Part shown: one piece after another, positions 8,261 through 16,138 of the stretch
Position numbering within the stretch: position 1 is the stretch's first letter
Layout: each line of letters begins with the position of its first letter
Assembly (NCBI GenBank): GCA_017302635.1
Contig: JAFLCX010000001.1
Location: 372,001 to 436,000 of the forward strand
DNA length: 64,000 bases
Reading direction: 5' to 3'
Origin: Hyphomicrobiales bacterium
GTDB taxonomy: Bacteria; Pseudomonadota; Alphaproteobacteria; Rhizobiales; Beijerinckiaceae
Translations under genes and position numbers: made by a program
Notes under the pieces: model-generated
Databases searched by the model: none
What the model was told of the DNA's origin: nothing
The model's input: the letters and a program-made list of their open reading frames with translations, nothing else

Positions 8261-9136
8261 ATGGGCGTGGCCGAGACCAAAATCTATCCGATCAACACAG
8301 GCTGGCTGGAAGCCGATCTGGGCACCTACATTTTCTGGAAGGGGCCGGCGGGCAAGAAAATCTGGAACCCGGTCTATTGCTATTACATCGACACTGGCGA
8401 GCACAAAATCCTCGTCGATACGGGGCTGTGCGACGAGGCCCGCGCCACGAAATACCACCACAAATGCGAAAAGCGTGGCTGCACCGAAGTCCACAAGCAC
8501 CTGCAGGAAAAGCTGGGCGTCCATCCCGATGAGATCGATGCCATCGTGTTCACGCATCTGCATTGGGACCATGTGCAGAACATGAAGGAATTCCGCAACG
8601 CGCGCTACATCGCCCCGCGAGCGGAAATCGAGATGGCCTACAACCCCCTGCCCCTCTACTACCGCACCTATGAGTCGCCTGTGCTGGGGATCGAGCCAGC
8701 CTATACCGGCTGCGCCTTCGAGATGATCGAGGAAGAGACCGAAGTTCTTCCGGGCATCACGATGTTCCACACGCCGGGCCATTCGGTCGGCCATATGGCG
8801 GTGACCGTGGCGACATCGGCCGGCGACATCGTGATCGTGGGCGATGCGATTTTCCAGGCGCGCAATCTCGAGCCGAACGAGGAAGAAAAATGGCGTTATT
8901 GGGTGCCCGCTCGTTTCGTGAACTCGGTGGAGGGCTGGAAGTCGGTCGAGGAAATCGACAAGCGGGCGGACTACATTCTGCCCTGCCATGACGAGGCCTG
9001 CGGCGTCAGTGAGGTCTTTCCGTTCCCCGGCATGAAGCTGCGCGAGCGCAGGAAGCACATACCCGGCTATCACTTCTATTTCGGGGATATGCCCAACGGG
9101 GCCGCAAAGGATTCCGCCCGCTCGCGTAAAAGGTGA
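8261..9136 (+). CDS. metallo-beta-lactamase fold hydrolase, N-acyl homoserine lactonase-like
   Basis: 291 aa from ATG 8261, which has TGAGGAG 6 nt upstream. The dinuclear metal site is complete: THLHWDH near residue 98, TPGHSVGH near 180, VGDAIF near 201 and CHDE near 249. The closest family is the AHL-lactonase-like group, but many members open sugar lactones or other esters. In this setting, ahead of a phosphatase, an aldolase and a sugar kinase and next to a sugar importer, hydrolysis of a sugar lactone is a more natural guess than quorum quenching. No signal peptide; cytoplasmic. Confidence 0.85.
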   Translation: MGVAETKIYPINTGWLEADLGTYIFWKGPAGKKIWNPVYCYYIDTGEHKILVDTGLCDEARATKYHHKCEKRGCTEVHKHLQEKLGVHPDEIDAIVFTHLHWDHVQNMKEFRNARYIAPRAEIEMAYNPLPLYYRTYESPVLGIEPAYTGCAFEMIEEETEVLPGITMFHTPGHSVGHMAVTVATSAGDIVIVGDAIFQARNLEPNEEEKWRYWVPARFVNSVEGWKSVEEIDKRADYILPCHDEACGVSEVFPFPGMKLRERRKHIPGYHFYFGDMPNGAAKDSARSRKR

Positions 9137-9141
9137 CGATC

Positions 9142-10002
9142 ATGCGGGAGCTGACCGGACTCGGCGCGATTGCCGGCGCTTTCGATGCTATCGTGTTCGA
9201 TCAGTGGGGTGTGCTGCACAATGGCACGCAACGCTATCGCAGCGCTCGCGAAACGATTTCGGCACTCGCGGAAACACCGGCTCGGCTGGCAATTTTGTCC
9301 AATTCCGGCAAGCGCAGCCAGCCGAACCGGGCACGCATCGCCGCGATGGGGTTCAGGATCGACGATTTTTCGGTGGTCATGACATCCGGCGAGGCCCTGT
9401 GGCAGGATTGCCAGTCCGGGCGACTGGGCCCAATCCACCGTCTTTTCCCCATTTGCGCGAAGGAATCCGATGCGTTTCAATGGGTCGAGGGTCTGGAGGC
9501 CGTTGAACTGGTCTCCTCGCCTGCCGAGGCCGACGGCATTCTTCTCATGGGGCTGGCAGACGACGCGGATGTGAATTCCGGTATCCGATCGAACCTCGAT
9601 CAGGGGCTGGCGCGCGCCTTGCCGCTTTTCTGTTCGAACCCGGACAAGGCTTCGCCGCGCGCCAACGGTGTCGTTGTATCTTCGCCGGGGGCCCTCGCCG
9701 AGACCTATGCCAAGGCGGGCGGAGTGGTTCACTTTTATGGCAAGCCCTATCCGGCCGTTTTCGAAGCGCTTCAGCGCGAACTCGGCATCGATGATCCATC
9801 CCGCATCCTGATGGTCGGCGACTCGCTCGAACATGACATCGCTGGCGCTGCGGCCAAGGGTTGGAAATCACTGTTCATTCGTGGCGGTCTGCATGCCGCC
9901 GCGTTTTCATCGGAGCTGGAGATCGCGTCGAGCGTGGAGTGCCTGAGCCGCGAAGCACGGAGCCCTCTGCCCGATTACACAATGGAATTCCTATGCCCCT
10001 GA
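9142..10002 (+). CDS. HAD superfamily hydrolase, subfamily IIA (TIGR01459-like)
   Basis: 286 aa from ATG 9142 (AAGG 9 nt upstream); a GTG at 9133 overlapping the previous stop is an alternative. HAD motif I is VFDQWGVLHNG, with the usual DxDG variant DQWG, motif II is ILSNSGK, and motif III/IV is MVGDSLEHDIAG near the C-terminus. Proteins of this group are phosphatases of the NagD/4-nitrophenylphosphatase type with small-molecule substrates. It overlaps the following aldolase gene by 10 bp, so the two are co-translated; it may dephosphorylate a phosphorylated intermediate or aldolase product. The specific substrate is unknown. Confidence 0.85.
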   Translation: MRELTGLGAIAGAFDAIVFDQWGVLHNGTQRYRSARETISALAETPARLAILSNSGKRSQPNRARIAAMGFRIDDFSVVMTSGEALWQDCQSGRLGPIHRLFPICAKESDAFQWVEGLEAVELVSSPAEADGILLMGLADDADVNSGIRSNLDQGLARALPLFCSNPDKASPRANGVVVSSPGALAETYAKAGGVVHFYGKPYPAVFEALQRELGIDDPSRILMVGDSLEHDIAGAAAKGWKSLFIRGGLHAAAFSSELEIASSVECLSREARSPLPDYTMEFLCP

Positions 10003-10979
10003 GTGATCAATCCCCGCTCCCGCAGGATTTCGTAGAGCTGTCCGCCCGGTTGGGGCAGGACCCACTCAGGGTTCAGGGTCCCGGCGGCAATACTTCGATC
10101 AAGCTCGGGAACATCCTCTGGATCAAGGCCTCGGGGACCGAACTGGCGGAGGCCCGAAACGGCTCGATCTTTGTTGCCGTTGATCTCGCCGGCGCGCGCA
10201 ACGAGGCCCGGGGCGCAGGTGACGGCACCTGCATGGCCTGCCTTGTCGACAAGACACAATCGCTTCGCCCCTCGATCGAGACCACCTTTCATGCACTGAT
10301 TGAATGGCCGGTCGTGGCCCATATCCACTCTGTCGTGACGATCACGCATGGGATCAACCCGGAAGGACGAGCGGCTGCGCGCGAGAAACTTGCAGGCCTG
10401 CCGGTTGATTTCATTCCCTATCGCAAGCCCGGCCGCCCGTTGACAGAGCGCATCGCTACGACACTCGACCGAACAACCCAGATCTGGGTGCTTGAAAACC
10501 ACGGTCTGGTTTGTGCGGGGCCCGACACGACTGCTGTGGCTTCCCTTGTCGAGGAGGTCGAACGACGGCTCGAACTGGCGCCCTGCGCGACAGAGATGCC
10601 AGATCCCGCCGAACCGGCTCCGTATGGCTATAATTGGCTGGCGGCCTCCGCCGGAATTGCCGGTGACCATCGACTCTGCCGCCTCGCACTCGGCGGCTCC
10701 TATTATCCGGACCATGTGGTTTTTCTCGGGCCTGCTTTGCCGGAATGGCGGGATGGTCTCGTGGCTCCGGCAGCGGTGCGCAGCGGAAGGGGTCTTGTTG
10801 TCAAGGAAACCGCCACCTCGGCCCAGCGCGCGATGGCTCGGTGCCTGGTGGATGTTCTGAAACGCCTGCCGCCGGATTGGACGCCGCAAAAGCTCAGCCC
10901 GGAGCAGGAGGGCGAATTGCTGAACTGGGATGCCGAGAAATACCGTCAGGCTCTTGCCGCACGTCGAGCTGAAGCATGA
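9993..10979 (+). CDS. class II aldolase/adducin family protein (RhaD-like)
   Basis: 328 aa from ATG 9993; a longer frame reaching back to 9861 overlaps the HAD gene and has no family match. The domain starts with VQGPGGNTSIK near residue 27 and LWIKASGTEL near 42, as in rhamnulose-1-phosphate aldolases. Here the catalytic Glu is kept (RPSIE, Glu96), followed by His110 and His112 (AHIH) and His170 (ENHG) as metal ligands. This is the better aldolase candidate of the two in the island. It overlaps both the HAD gene and the FGGY kinase start, an arrangement consistent with kinase then aldolase cleavage of a ketose phosphate. Confidence 0.85.
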   Translation: MPLSDQSPLPQDFVELSARLGQDPLRVQGPGGNTSIKLGNILWIKASGTELAEARNGSIFVAVDLAGARNEARGAGDGTCMACLVDKTQSLRPSIETTFHALIEWPVVAHIHSVVTITHGINPEGRAAAREKLAGLPVDFIPYRKPGRPLTERIATTLDRTTQIWVLENHGLVCAGPDTTAVASLVEEVERRLELAPCATEMPDPAEPAPYGYNWLAASAGIAGDHRLCRLALGGSYYPDHVVFLGPALPEWRDGLVAPAAVRSGRGLVVKETATSAQRAMARCLVDVLKRLPPDWTPQKLSPEQEGELLNWDAEKYRQALAARRAEA

Positions 10980-12274
10980 GCGGACCTCTTTACCTCGGCC
11001 TTGATCTCGGAACCTCCGGAGTCCGCAGTTCGGTGGTCGATGAGACGGGGCTGGAAGTCTCGTCCGCCCAGATCCGGTTTACCGCCCCCAGCGGCCCAGT
11101 TTCGGATGCGGATATCTGGTGGGACACGGCCTCCGCCTGTCTTGATGCCCAGATGCAGGCCCTGCGCGACAAAGGTCTCTCGCCGGGCGCGATCGCAAGC
11201 ATGGCTATCGATGGCACCTCAGGCTCGATGGTCCTCGTGGATGAACAGGTTCGACCGGTCACACCCGCCCTGATGTATCACTCTGCCGGTTTCGACGCGG
11301 AGGCCGCCGCAATCGCGCGTGTCGCAGAACCCCGATCGATCACGCGCGGCAGCAATTCGGCGCTCGCGCGGCTTCTGCGCCTTCAAAGCCTTGATGCCGA
11401 CCGGCGCGCACGCTTTTTGTGCCATCAGGCGGATTTCATCATGGCAAAGCTCAGCGGCGAGCCGGGCATTTCTGATGACAACAACAGCCTCAAGACCGGC
11501 TTTGATCCTGAGGCCAACGGCTGGCCAGACTGGCTAACGGATGCCGGTGTCAACCTTTCGCTTCTCCCGAGGGTTGTTCGCGTTGGAACGGCACTGGCCG
11601 GCGCCAACGCCTCCAATCAAACGAGGTTTGGTTTCTCATCCTCGATGATCATCCGGGCTGGCACGACCGATAGCATCGCGGCATTTCTGGCGTCGGGTGC
11701 GAACGAGATCGGCGATGCCGTCACATCGCTTGGCACGACCCTGGTGATCAAGCTGCTCTCCCGACATCGGATCGACGACCAGAGCCGGGGTCTTTACAGC
11801 CACCGGATCGGCGATCGCTGGCTTGTGGGTGGAGCGTCGAATTCCGGCGGCGGTGTCCTTCTCGATTTTTTTACAGTCACAGAGCTTGAGTCGCTATCTT
11901 CGCGCATCAATCCGGCAAAAGAGACCGGGCTGGACTATTATCCTCTGCCCCGACCCGGCGAGCGCTTTCCGGTGAACGATCCCGGTCTGATGCCTCGCCT
12001 TGTGCCCCGGCCGGCCGATGATGCGCTCTTCCTTCAGGGCCTGCTCGAAGGCATGGCGCGAATTGAAGCATCTGCCTATCGTGCACTGGCTGATCTCGGC
12101 GCGCCTACACCCAATCGCATCTACACGGCGGGAGGCGGAAGCCGGAATCCCGTTTGGACGGCCATTCGTCGCCGGGTTGTCAGCCCCCGGATTTTTGAGG
12201 CCCAGTCTTCCGACGCCGCCTACGGCGCCGCGCTTCTCAGCTTGTCGGCGAGTGGTGAGTTTCCGCTCGTGTGA
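10976..12274 (+). CDS. FGGY-family carbohydrate kinase
   Basis: 432 aa, slightly short for the family (about 480-500). The N-terminal actin-like ATPase domain opens with YLGLDLGTSGVRSSVVDE, MAIDGTSGSMVLVDE follows near residue 85, and the second domain has GTTDSIAAFLASG, SLGTTLVIKLL and YTAGGGSRNPVW (the adenosine-binding loop). It phosphorylates a sugar or polyol with ATP in the cytoplasm. ATGA overlap with the aldolase gene. Last gene of the rightward half of the island; with the class II aldolase it makes the familiar kinase-plus-aldolase pair of deoxy- or branched-sugar catabolism. Confidence 0.9.
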   Translation: MSGPLYLGLDLGTSGVRSSVVDETGLEVSSAQIRFTAPSGPVSDADIWWDTASACLDAQMQALRDKGLSPGAIASMAIDGTSGSMVLVDEQVRPVTPALMYHSAGFDAEAAAIARVAEPRSITRGSNSALARLLRLQSLDADRRARFLCHQADFIMAKLSGEPGISDDNNSLKTGFDPEANGWPDWLTDAGVNLSLLPRVVRVGTALAGANASNQTRFGFSSSMIIRAGTTDSIAAFLASGANEIGDAVTSLGTTLVIKLLSRHRIDDQSRGLYSHRIGDRWLVGGASNSGGGVLLDFFTVTELESLSSRINPAKETGLDYYPLPRPGERFPVNDPGLMPRLVPRPADDALFLQGLLEGMARIEASAYRALADLGAPTPNRIYTAGGGSRNPVWTAIRRRVVSPRIFEAQSSDAAYGAALLSLSASGEFPLV

Positions 12275-12280
12275 TCCAGC

Positions 12281-13282
12281 CTATCGCTTGAGGAATAGCT
12301 GTTTATAGCCGAACAGGGCTGTCGATCCGCCGGTATGAAGGAAAACGATGTCCTCCTGATCATCAAAAGTCCCCTTGCGGATCGCGCCGATCATGCCGGC
12401 CATGGCCTTGCCGCTATAAACAGGATCGAGAAGAATGCCCTCTGTCCGCGCCAGTAAGGTGAGCGCATCCACCATGCCCGGCGTCGGCAAGCCGTATCCG
12501 GGGCCGACATATCCATCATCAGCGAAAACGTCCTCGCGTTTGACGACACCGCCATGCCCCAGATATTCGGCCGTGCGGCACGCCAGATCGAAAACCATGT
12601 CTTCCTGCTTCTGGCGTGGATGGCGAACCGAAATGCCGAATACGGAAATCGGGCTCTTAAGGGCCGCAAATCCGGCCACGAGGCCAGCCTGGGTGCCGGA
12701 ACTTCCCGTTCCATGCACAACGCGCGTCGGGCTGATCCCAAGCTGTTTCGATTGGGCGATCAACTCCATGGCGCAGGCGACATAACCCAGAGCGCCGATC
12801 GGGTTCGAGCCGCCGCCGGGGATGATGTACGGCTTGGCTCCCTTCGCCTTGAACTCTTCTGCTGCTGCAGCGCAGGCGGCGGCAACATCGCTGCCGCCGG
12901 GCACATAACTGCGTGTGCAGCCGAACAATTCATCGAGCAGAACGTTGCCGTTCTCTTCGTAATCGGCGTCGGTTTCGGTCACGCGGCGTTCGAGAACGGC
13001 ATGGCATTTCATGCCGGAGCGCGCGGCCGCAGCGGCTGTCATCCGGACATGGTTGGACTGAACCGCACCCGGCGTGATGAGCAGGTCGCAGCCCTTGGCG
13101 AGCGCATCAGCCAGCAGAAACTCGAGTTTGCGCGCCTTGTTCCCGCCTTGCGCCAGTCCGGTGCAATCGTCGCGTTTGATCCACAGTCGCGGACCGCCGA
13201 TGGCCCGCCGCAACAGGTCCATTGGCTCCAGCGGAGTTGGCGCGTGCGAAAGGCTGACACGAGGAAAACGTTCGAGAAGCAT
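12281..13282 (-). CDS. PLP-dependent D-cysteine desulfhydrase / L-cysteate sulfo-lyase family enzyme
   Basis: 333 aa from ATG 13282 (MLLERFPRV); upstream in-frame codons lack family similarity. The PLP lysine lies in GGNKARKLEFLLADAL, with AVQSNHVRMTAA next, then the glycine-rich PGGGSNPIGALGYV and HGTGSSGTQAGL, all typical of the ACC deaminase/D-cysteine desulfhydrase fold. Segments such as DDCTGLAQGG and GISVRHPRQKQE recall CuyA, the L-cysteate sulfo-lyase releasing sulfite, ammonia and pyruvate, but I cannot separate CuyA from DcyD by eye. The regulator upstream (13362-14297) and the importer beyond it carry paired dyads, so this enzyme probably degrades the imported compound. Confidence 0.8.
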   Translation of the reverse strand: MLLERFPRVSLSHAPTPLEPMDLLRRAIGGPRLWIKRDDCTGLAQGGNKARKLEFLLADALAKGCDLLITPGAVQSNHVRMTAAAAARSGMKCHAVLERRVTETDADYEENGNVLLDELFGCTRSYVPGGSDVAAACAAAAEEFKAKGAKPYIIPGGGSNPIGALGYVACAMELIAQSKQLGISPTRVVHGTGSSGTQAGLVAGFAALKSPISVFGISVRHPRQKQEDMVFDLACRTAEYLGHGGVVKREDVFADDGYVGPGYGLPTPGMVDALTLLARTEGILLDPVYSGKAMAGMIGAIRKGTFDDQEDIVFLHTGGSTALFGYKQLFLKR

Positions 13283-13361
13283 TGGGAACCGTCCTGATTG
13301 AAAGGAATGGCGCGAGGCTAGCGCCGCCAACCGACAGTTAGAAATTCAAATTGCACAATGC

Positions 13362-14297
13362 CTATGCGTTGATTGCATAATCTCTGGGCAGCTTGGTGAC
13401 CGTGTTCCAGACATGCTCGACAATCGAACGTTCGCGTTCCGCCCGGCGATAGATCCTGATTTCGACGGCCAGTTCGTAATCGGCGTGTCGCGCACAGGGA
13501 ACAAGCTGCGCCGCACTCAACTCGGACAGGATGGCGGAACGGGGCAGCCAGGCAACACCTTCGCCAGCGATCGCCATGCCTTTCAAGGCCTCGACCAGCG
13601 AGCTTTCGTAGGATGGACGGGCCCTTCGGCTGAGGTCCCAGTTCTCCAGCGCGGTGCCGACGAGACGCCCGAGATAGGAATTGCTGGAATAGGCCAAGAG
13701 CGGGAAGGATTCGTTTGTCGTCGCGTCAATCGTGTGTCGAGCCGCCCCTCCTGTCACCGGAGCCGACACCGGGATGACCATGTCATCGCCGATATGCGCG
13801 GCCTCAAATCTTGACATCCCGAACATGGACGGCAGCGCGTTGGCGGTATACGCCAATACCAGATCGCAGGCACCCTCCATCAAGGCCTGCCCGCAATCGT
13901 GAAGATCCGCGGCGATCATTTTGACATTCAGTTCGCCCATACCCTCGGCGTGGCGAAGAGCCGCGATCCAGTTTGGCGAGAAATGGATTGCAAGCGTGTG
14001 GGTGGCACAGATCCGGATGGTCCGCGCGTCGCGCTTGACCAGACCACGGAACTCCGCCCTCTCTCTTTGCAGGATACGAACAACGTCGATCGCCGTCTGG
14101 TAGAACGAGTGTCCTGCCGGCGTGAGCGTGGTGGGAAAGCGTGATCGATCGATCAGGTCTGCTCCGAGCCAGTGCTCAAGCGCGCGAATGCGCCGGCTGA
14201 AGGCCGATTGGCTGATGTTTCGTTCTTCCGCCGAACGCGAGAAATTCCCGGTCGAGGCAAGACTGACGAAATCCTCCAGCCAGCCGATTTCCATCAT
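13362..14297 (-). CDS. LysR family transcriptional regulator
   Basis: 311 aa. The N-terminal helix-turn-helix is clear (FVSLASTGNFSRSAEERNISQSAFSRRIRALE split over residues 11-42), followed by the linker and a periplasmic-binding-like effector domain. It is transcribed away from the Dpp-type importer operon, with 179 bp between the starts, and toward the lyase gene. Dyads of the same design (TATGC-N7-GCATA) lie in the divergent promoter and at its own stop codon, upstream of the lyase. The expected role is activation of importer and lyase in response to a small sulfur or amino acid ligand. The ligand is unknown. Confidence 0.9.
   Translation of the reverse strand: MMEIGWLEDFVSLASTGNFSRSAEERNISQSAFSRRIRALEHWLGADLIDRSRFPTTLTPAGHSFYQTAIDVVRILQRERAEFRGLVKRDARTIRICATHTLAIHFSPNWIAALRHAEGMGELNVKMIAADLHDCGQALMEGACDLVLAYTANALPSMFGMSRFEAAHIGDDMVIPVSAPVTGGAARHTIDATTNESFPLLAYSSNSYLGRLVGTALENWDLSRRARPSYESSLVEALKGMAIAGEGVAWLPRSAILSELSAAQLVPCARHADYELAVEIRIYRRAERERSIVEHVWNTVTKLPRDYAINA
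13363..13379. promoter_or_regulatory. LysR-type dyad TATGC-N7-GCATA, copy near the lyase gene
   Basis: TATGC GTTGATT GCATA spans the last codons and stop of the LysR gene, about 80 bp upstream of the lyase ATG on the same strand. It contains a T-N11-A core inside the dyad (13365 and 13377), the standard LysR-type operator architecture. An identically built dyad occurs at 14346-14362. Both could bind the LysR protein encoded between them; inference. Confidence 0.55.
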
Positions 14298-14314
14298 TTC
14301 CTCGCCGGTTCCTT

Positions 14315-14336
14315 GGCTCGTCCGTTTTTACGAGCC
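14315..14336. repeat. inverted repeat GGCTCGT-N8-ACGAGCC
   Basis: A 7-bp perfect dyad in the divergent LysR/importer promoter, 18 bp from the LysR start. The spacer ccgttttt could be a loop in the LysR leader RNA, or the dyad may be a second protein site. Function undetermined. Confidence 0.35.
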
Positions 14337-14345
14337 CTTCAACGT

Positions 14346-14362
14346 TATGCGCACTATGCATA
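14346..14362. promoter_or_regulatory. LysR-type dyad TATGC-N7-GCATA, divergent promoter copy
   Basis: TATGC GCACTAT GCATA lies between the LysR gene (start 14297) and the binding-protein gene (start 14477). Same arms and same 7-bp spacer as 13363-13379. This is the classical place for an autoregulatory LysR site with a divergent target. Confidence 0.6.
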
Positions 14363-14476
14363 GCAAATCGAAAATGAGCAATAGCGAGACTGAGAGCTCT
14401 GCCTCTAGCTTGTCCACTCACGATGGCTGTCCCGTTATCCCGATGGGCGCTCAGGTTCACGAGGAGGAGGATGACA

Positions 14477-16075
14477 ATGCGCCTTTTCAAAAGTCTGGCC
14501 TTGATTGCCGGATTGGGTTTGACCGCAGTGACCGTAGCCGTAGGCCCGGCTCTCGCCCAAAAGCGCGGGGGGACGTTGGTTCAGATCACCCAGCCGGAGC
14601 CACCTTCACTCGGCTCGTATATCTCCACCGCCAATCCTGTTGGTCAGGTCGCCTCCAAGATCTATGACGGGCTCCTCGAATATGATTTCGATCTGAAGCC
14701 GCTGCCCGGACTCGCCCAGTCGTGGACGGTCTCGCAAGACGGAAAGACAGTGACATTCCGCCTGCGGTCCGGCGTGAAGTTCCATGACGGCAAGCCCTTC
14801 ACCAGCTCCGACGTGCAGTTCACCTTCATGGAAGTGCTGAAGAAAGTTCATCCGCGCGGCATCAATACTTTCGCCGAACTCACCGCGGTTGAAACGCCGG
14901 ATGCTCAGACCGCGATTTTCCAGCTCAACCGACCGGCGCCCTACATGATGGCGGCGCTTTCAGGCTATGAATCTCCGATCTTGCCGAAGCATGTCTTCAG
15001 TCAGGGCGACATCCGGACCCATCAGAACGCCAATTCCCCCATCGGCACCGGCCCCTTCAAATTCGCCGAGTGGCGACGCGGCGAATTTGTGCGGCTTGAT
15101 CGTAATGCCGATTACTGGAAGCCGGGCTTGCCCTATCTCGACCGGATCGTGGTGCGTTTCATCGGCGATACGGGTACTCGGGCTGCAGCGCTCGAAAAGG
15201 GCGAGGCGCATATCGCCGGCTTCGGTGCCGTTCCCTACAATGACGTGAAGAAGCTCGAAAAACTGCCCAACATTCAGATCGTCACCCGCGGTTATGAGAT
15301 GCTCTCGCCCGTCGTTGAACTGATGTTCAACACAAAGAAAGCGCCTTTTGACAACGCGAAGGTGCGGCAGGCGGTCTCGTTCGCGATCGACCGCAAGTTT
15401 GTGATCGACAACATCTGGTTTGGTTTTGGCAAGCCGACCAACGGCCCGATCAGTTCGAACTTTGCCGCCGCCGGTCTCTACAGCGCAGATGTGATGAACT
15501 ACAACGTGCCGGACGGCGTTGAACGTGCCAACAAGTTGCTGGACGAGGCCGGCTTTCCGCGCAAGGCGGATGGTGTCCGCTTCGAAATCACGCACGACAT
15601 CACGCCCTACGGCGAAGAATGGCGGCGGTTCGGCGAGTATACCCAGCAGGCACTCGCCCGGATCGGGATCAAGGCCAACCTTCGCTACGAGGATGTGGCG
15701 ACCTGGCTGAAGCGGATCTACACGGATTACGACTTCGATCTTTCGTCGAACCATCTGTTCAACTTGGCTGATCCTGTGCTTGGTGTGCACAGGGCCTTCC
15801 ATTCGCGGTTCATCCGCCCCGGGACAGTGTTTGTGAATGGTGTGCGCTGGAGCAGCCCGCTCACTGACGAATTGATGGATCGGGCCACGATCGAGCCAGA
15901 CGCGAAGAAGCGTGCTGAACTCTATGCCGAGGTCCAGAGGATCGTGGTAGCCGAAGCACCTTTGGCTTGGACGCATGAGATCAGCTTCGCCACGGTGCTC
16001 GACAAGCGCTATCGCGACGTTATCGTGAGCCCGCTCGGCCTCTTCTCTTCCTTCGACCGCGCCTGGCGCGAGTAA
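14477..16075 (+). CDS. ABC transporter substrate-binding protein, family 5 (peptide/opine type)
   Basis: 532 aa from ATG 14477, which follows GAGGAGGAGG at 6-7 nt; ATG 14471 abuts that site and is less likely. A Sec signal peptide (LFKSLALIAGLGLTAVTVAV ending in ALAQ) precedes a typical SBP_bac_5 body: KIYDGLLEYDFDLKPLPGLA, then VKFHDGKPFTSSDVQFTF and PIGTGPFKFAEW. It delivers ligand to the DppB/DppC-type permeases at 16139-17958. Members bind oligopeptides but also opines, nickel or glutathione-like compounds; the linked sulfur-amino-acid lyase suggests a sulfur-containing ligand, which is inference. Confidence 0.93.
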   Translation: MRLFKSLALIAGLGLTAVTVAVGPALAQKRGGTLVQITQPEPPSLGSYISTANPVGQVASKIYDGLLEYDFDLKPLPGLAQSWTVSQDGKTVTFRLRSGVKFHDGKPFTSSDVQFTFMEVLKKVHPRGINTFAELTAVETPDAQTAIFQLNRPAPYMMAALSGYESPILPKHVFSQGDIRTHQNANSPIGTGPFKFAEWRRGEFVRLDRNADYWKPGLPYLDRIVVRFIGDTGTRAAALEKGEAHIAGFGAVPYNDVKKLEKLPNIQIVTRGYEMLSPVVELMFNTKKAPFDNAKVRQAVSFAIDRKFVIDNIWFGFGKPTNGPISSNFAAAGLYSADVMNYNVPDGVERANKLLDEAGFPRKADGVRFEITHDITPYGEEWRRFGEYTQQALARIGIKANLRYEDVATWLKRIYTDYDFDLSSNHLFNLADPVLGVHRAFHSRFIRPGTVFVNGVRWSSPLTDELMDRATIEPDAKKRAELYAEVQRIVVAEAPLAWTHEISFATVLDKRYRDVIVSPLGLFSSFDRAWRE

Positions 16076-16089
16076 GCCCCACCATCGGT

Positions 16090-16120
16090 CAGGCGGCATT
16101 TCCTTTCGGGGTGCCGCCTG
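16090..16120 (+). terminator. intergenic hairpin after the binding-protein gene
   Basis: CAGGCGGCA (16090-16098) pairs perfectly with TGCCGCCTG (16112-16120) over 9 bp in the 63-bp gap between the binding protein and the first permease. No U-run follows, so partial termination or 3'-end protection of the upstream message is more likely than full stop. The sugar importer at 4854-4886 has the same layout. Confidence 0.55.
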
Positions 16121-16138
16121 CAAAGGGAGAGACACGAC

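Noticed and set aside
8261..9136. Quorum-quenching AHL lactonase
   Set aside because: Family similarity alone does not show this; the sugar-catabolic setting favours a different lactone or ester substrate.
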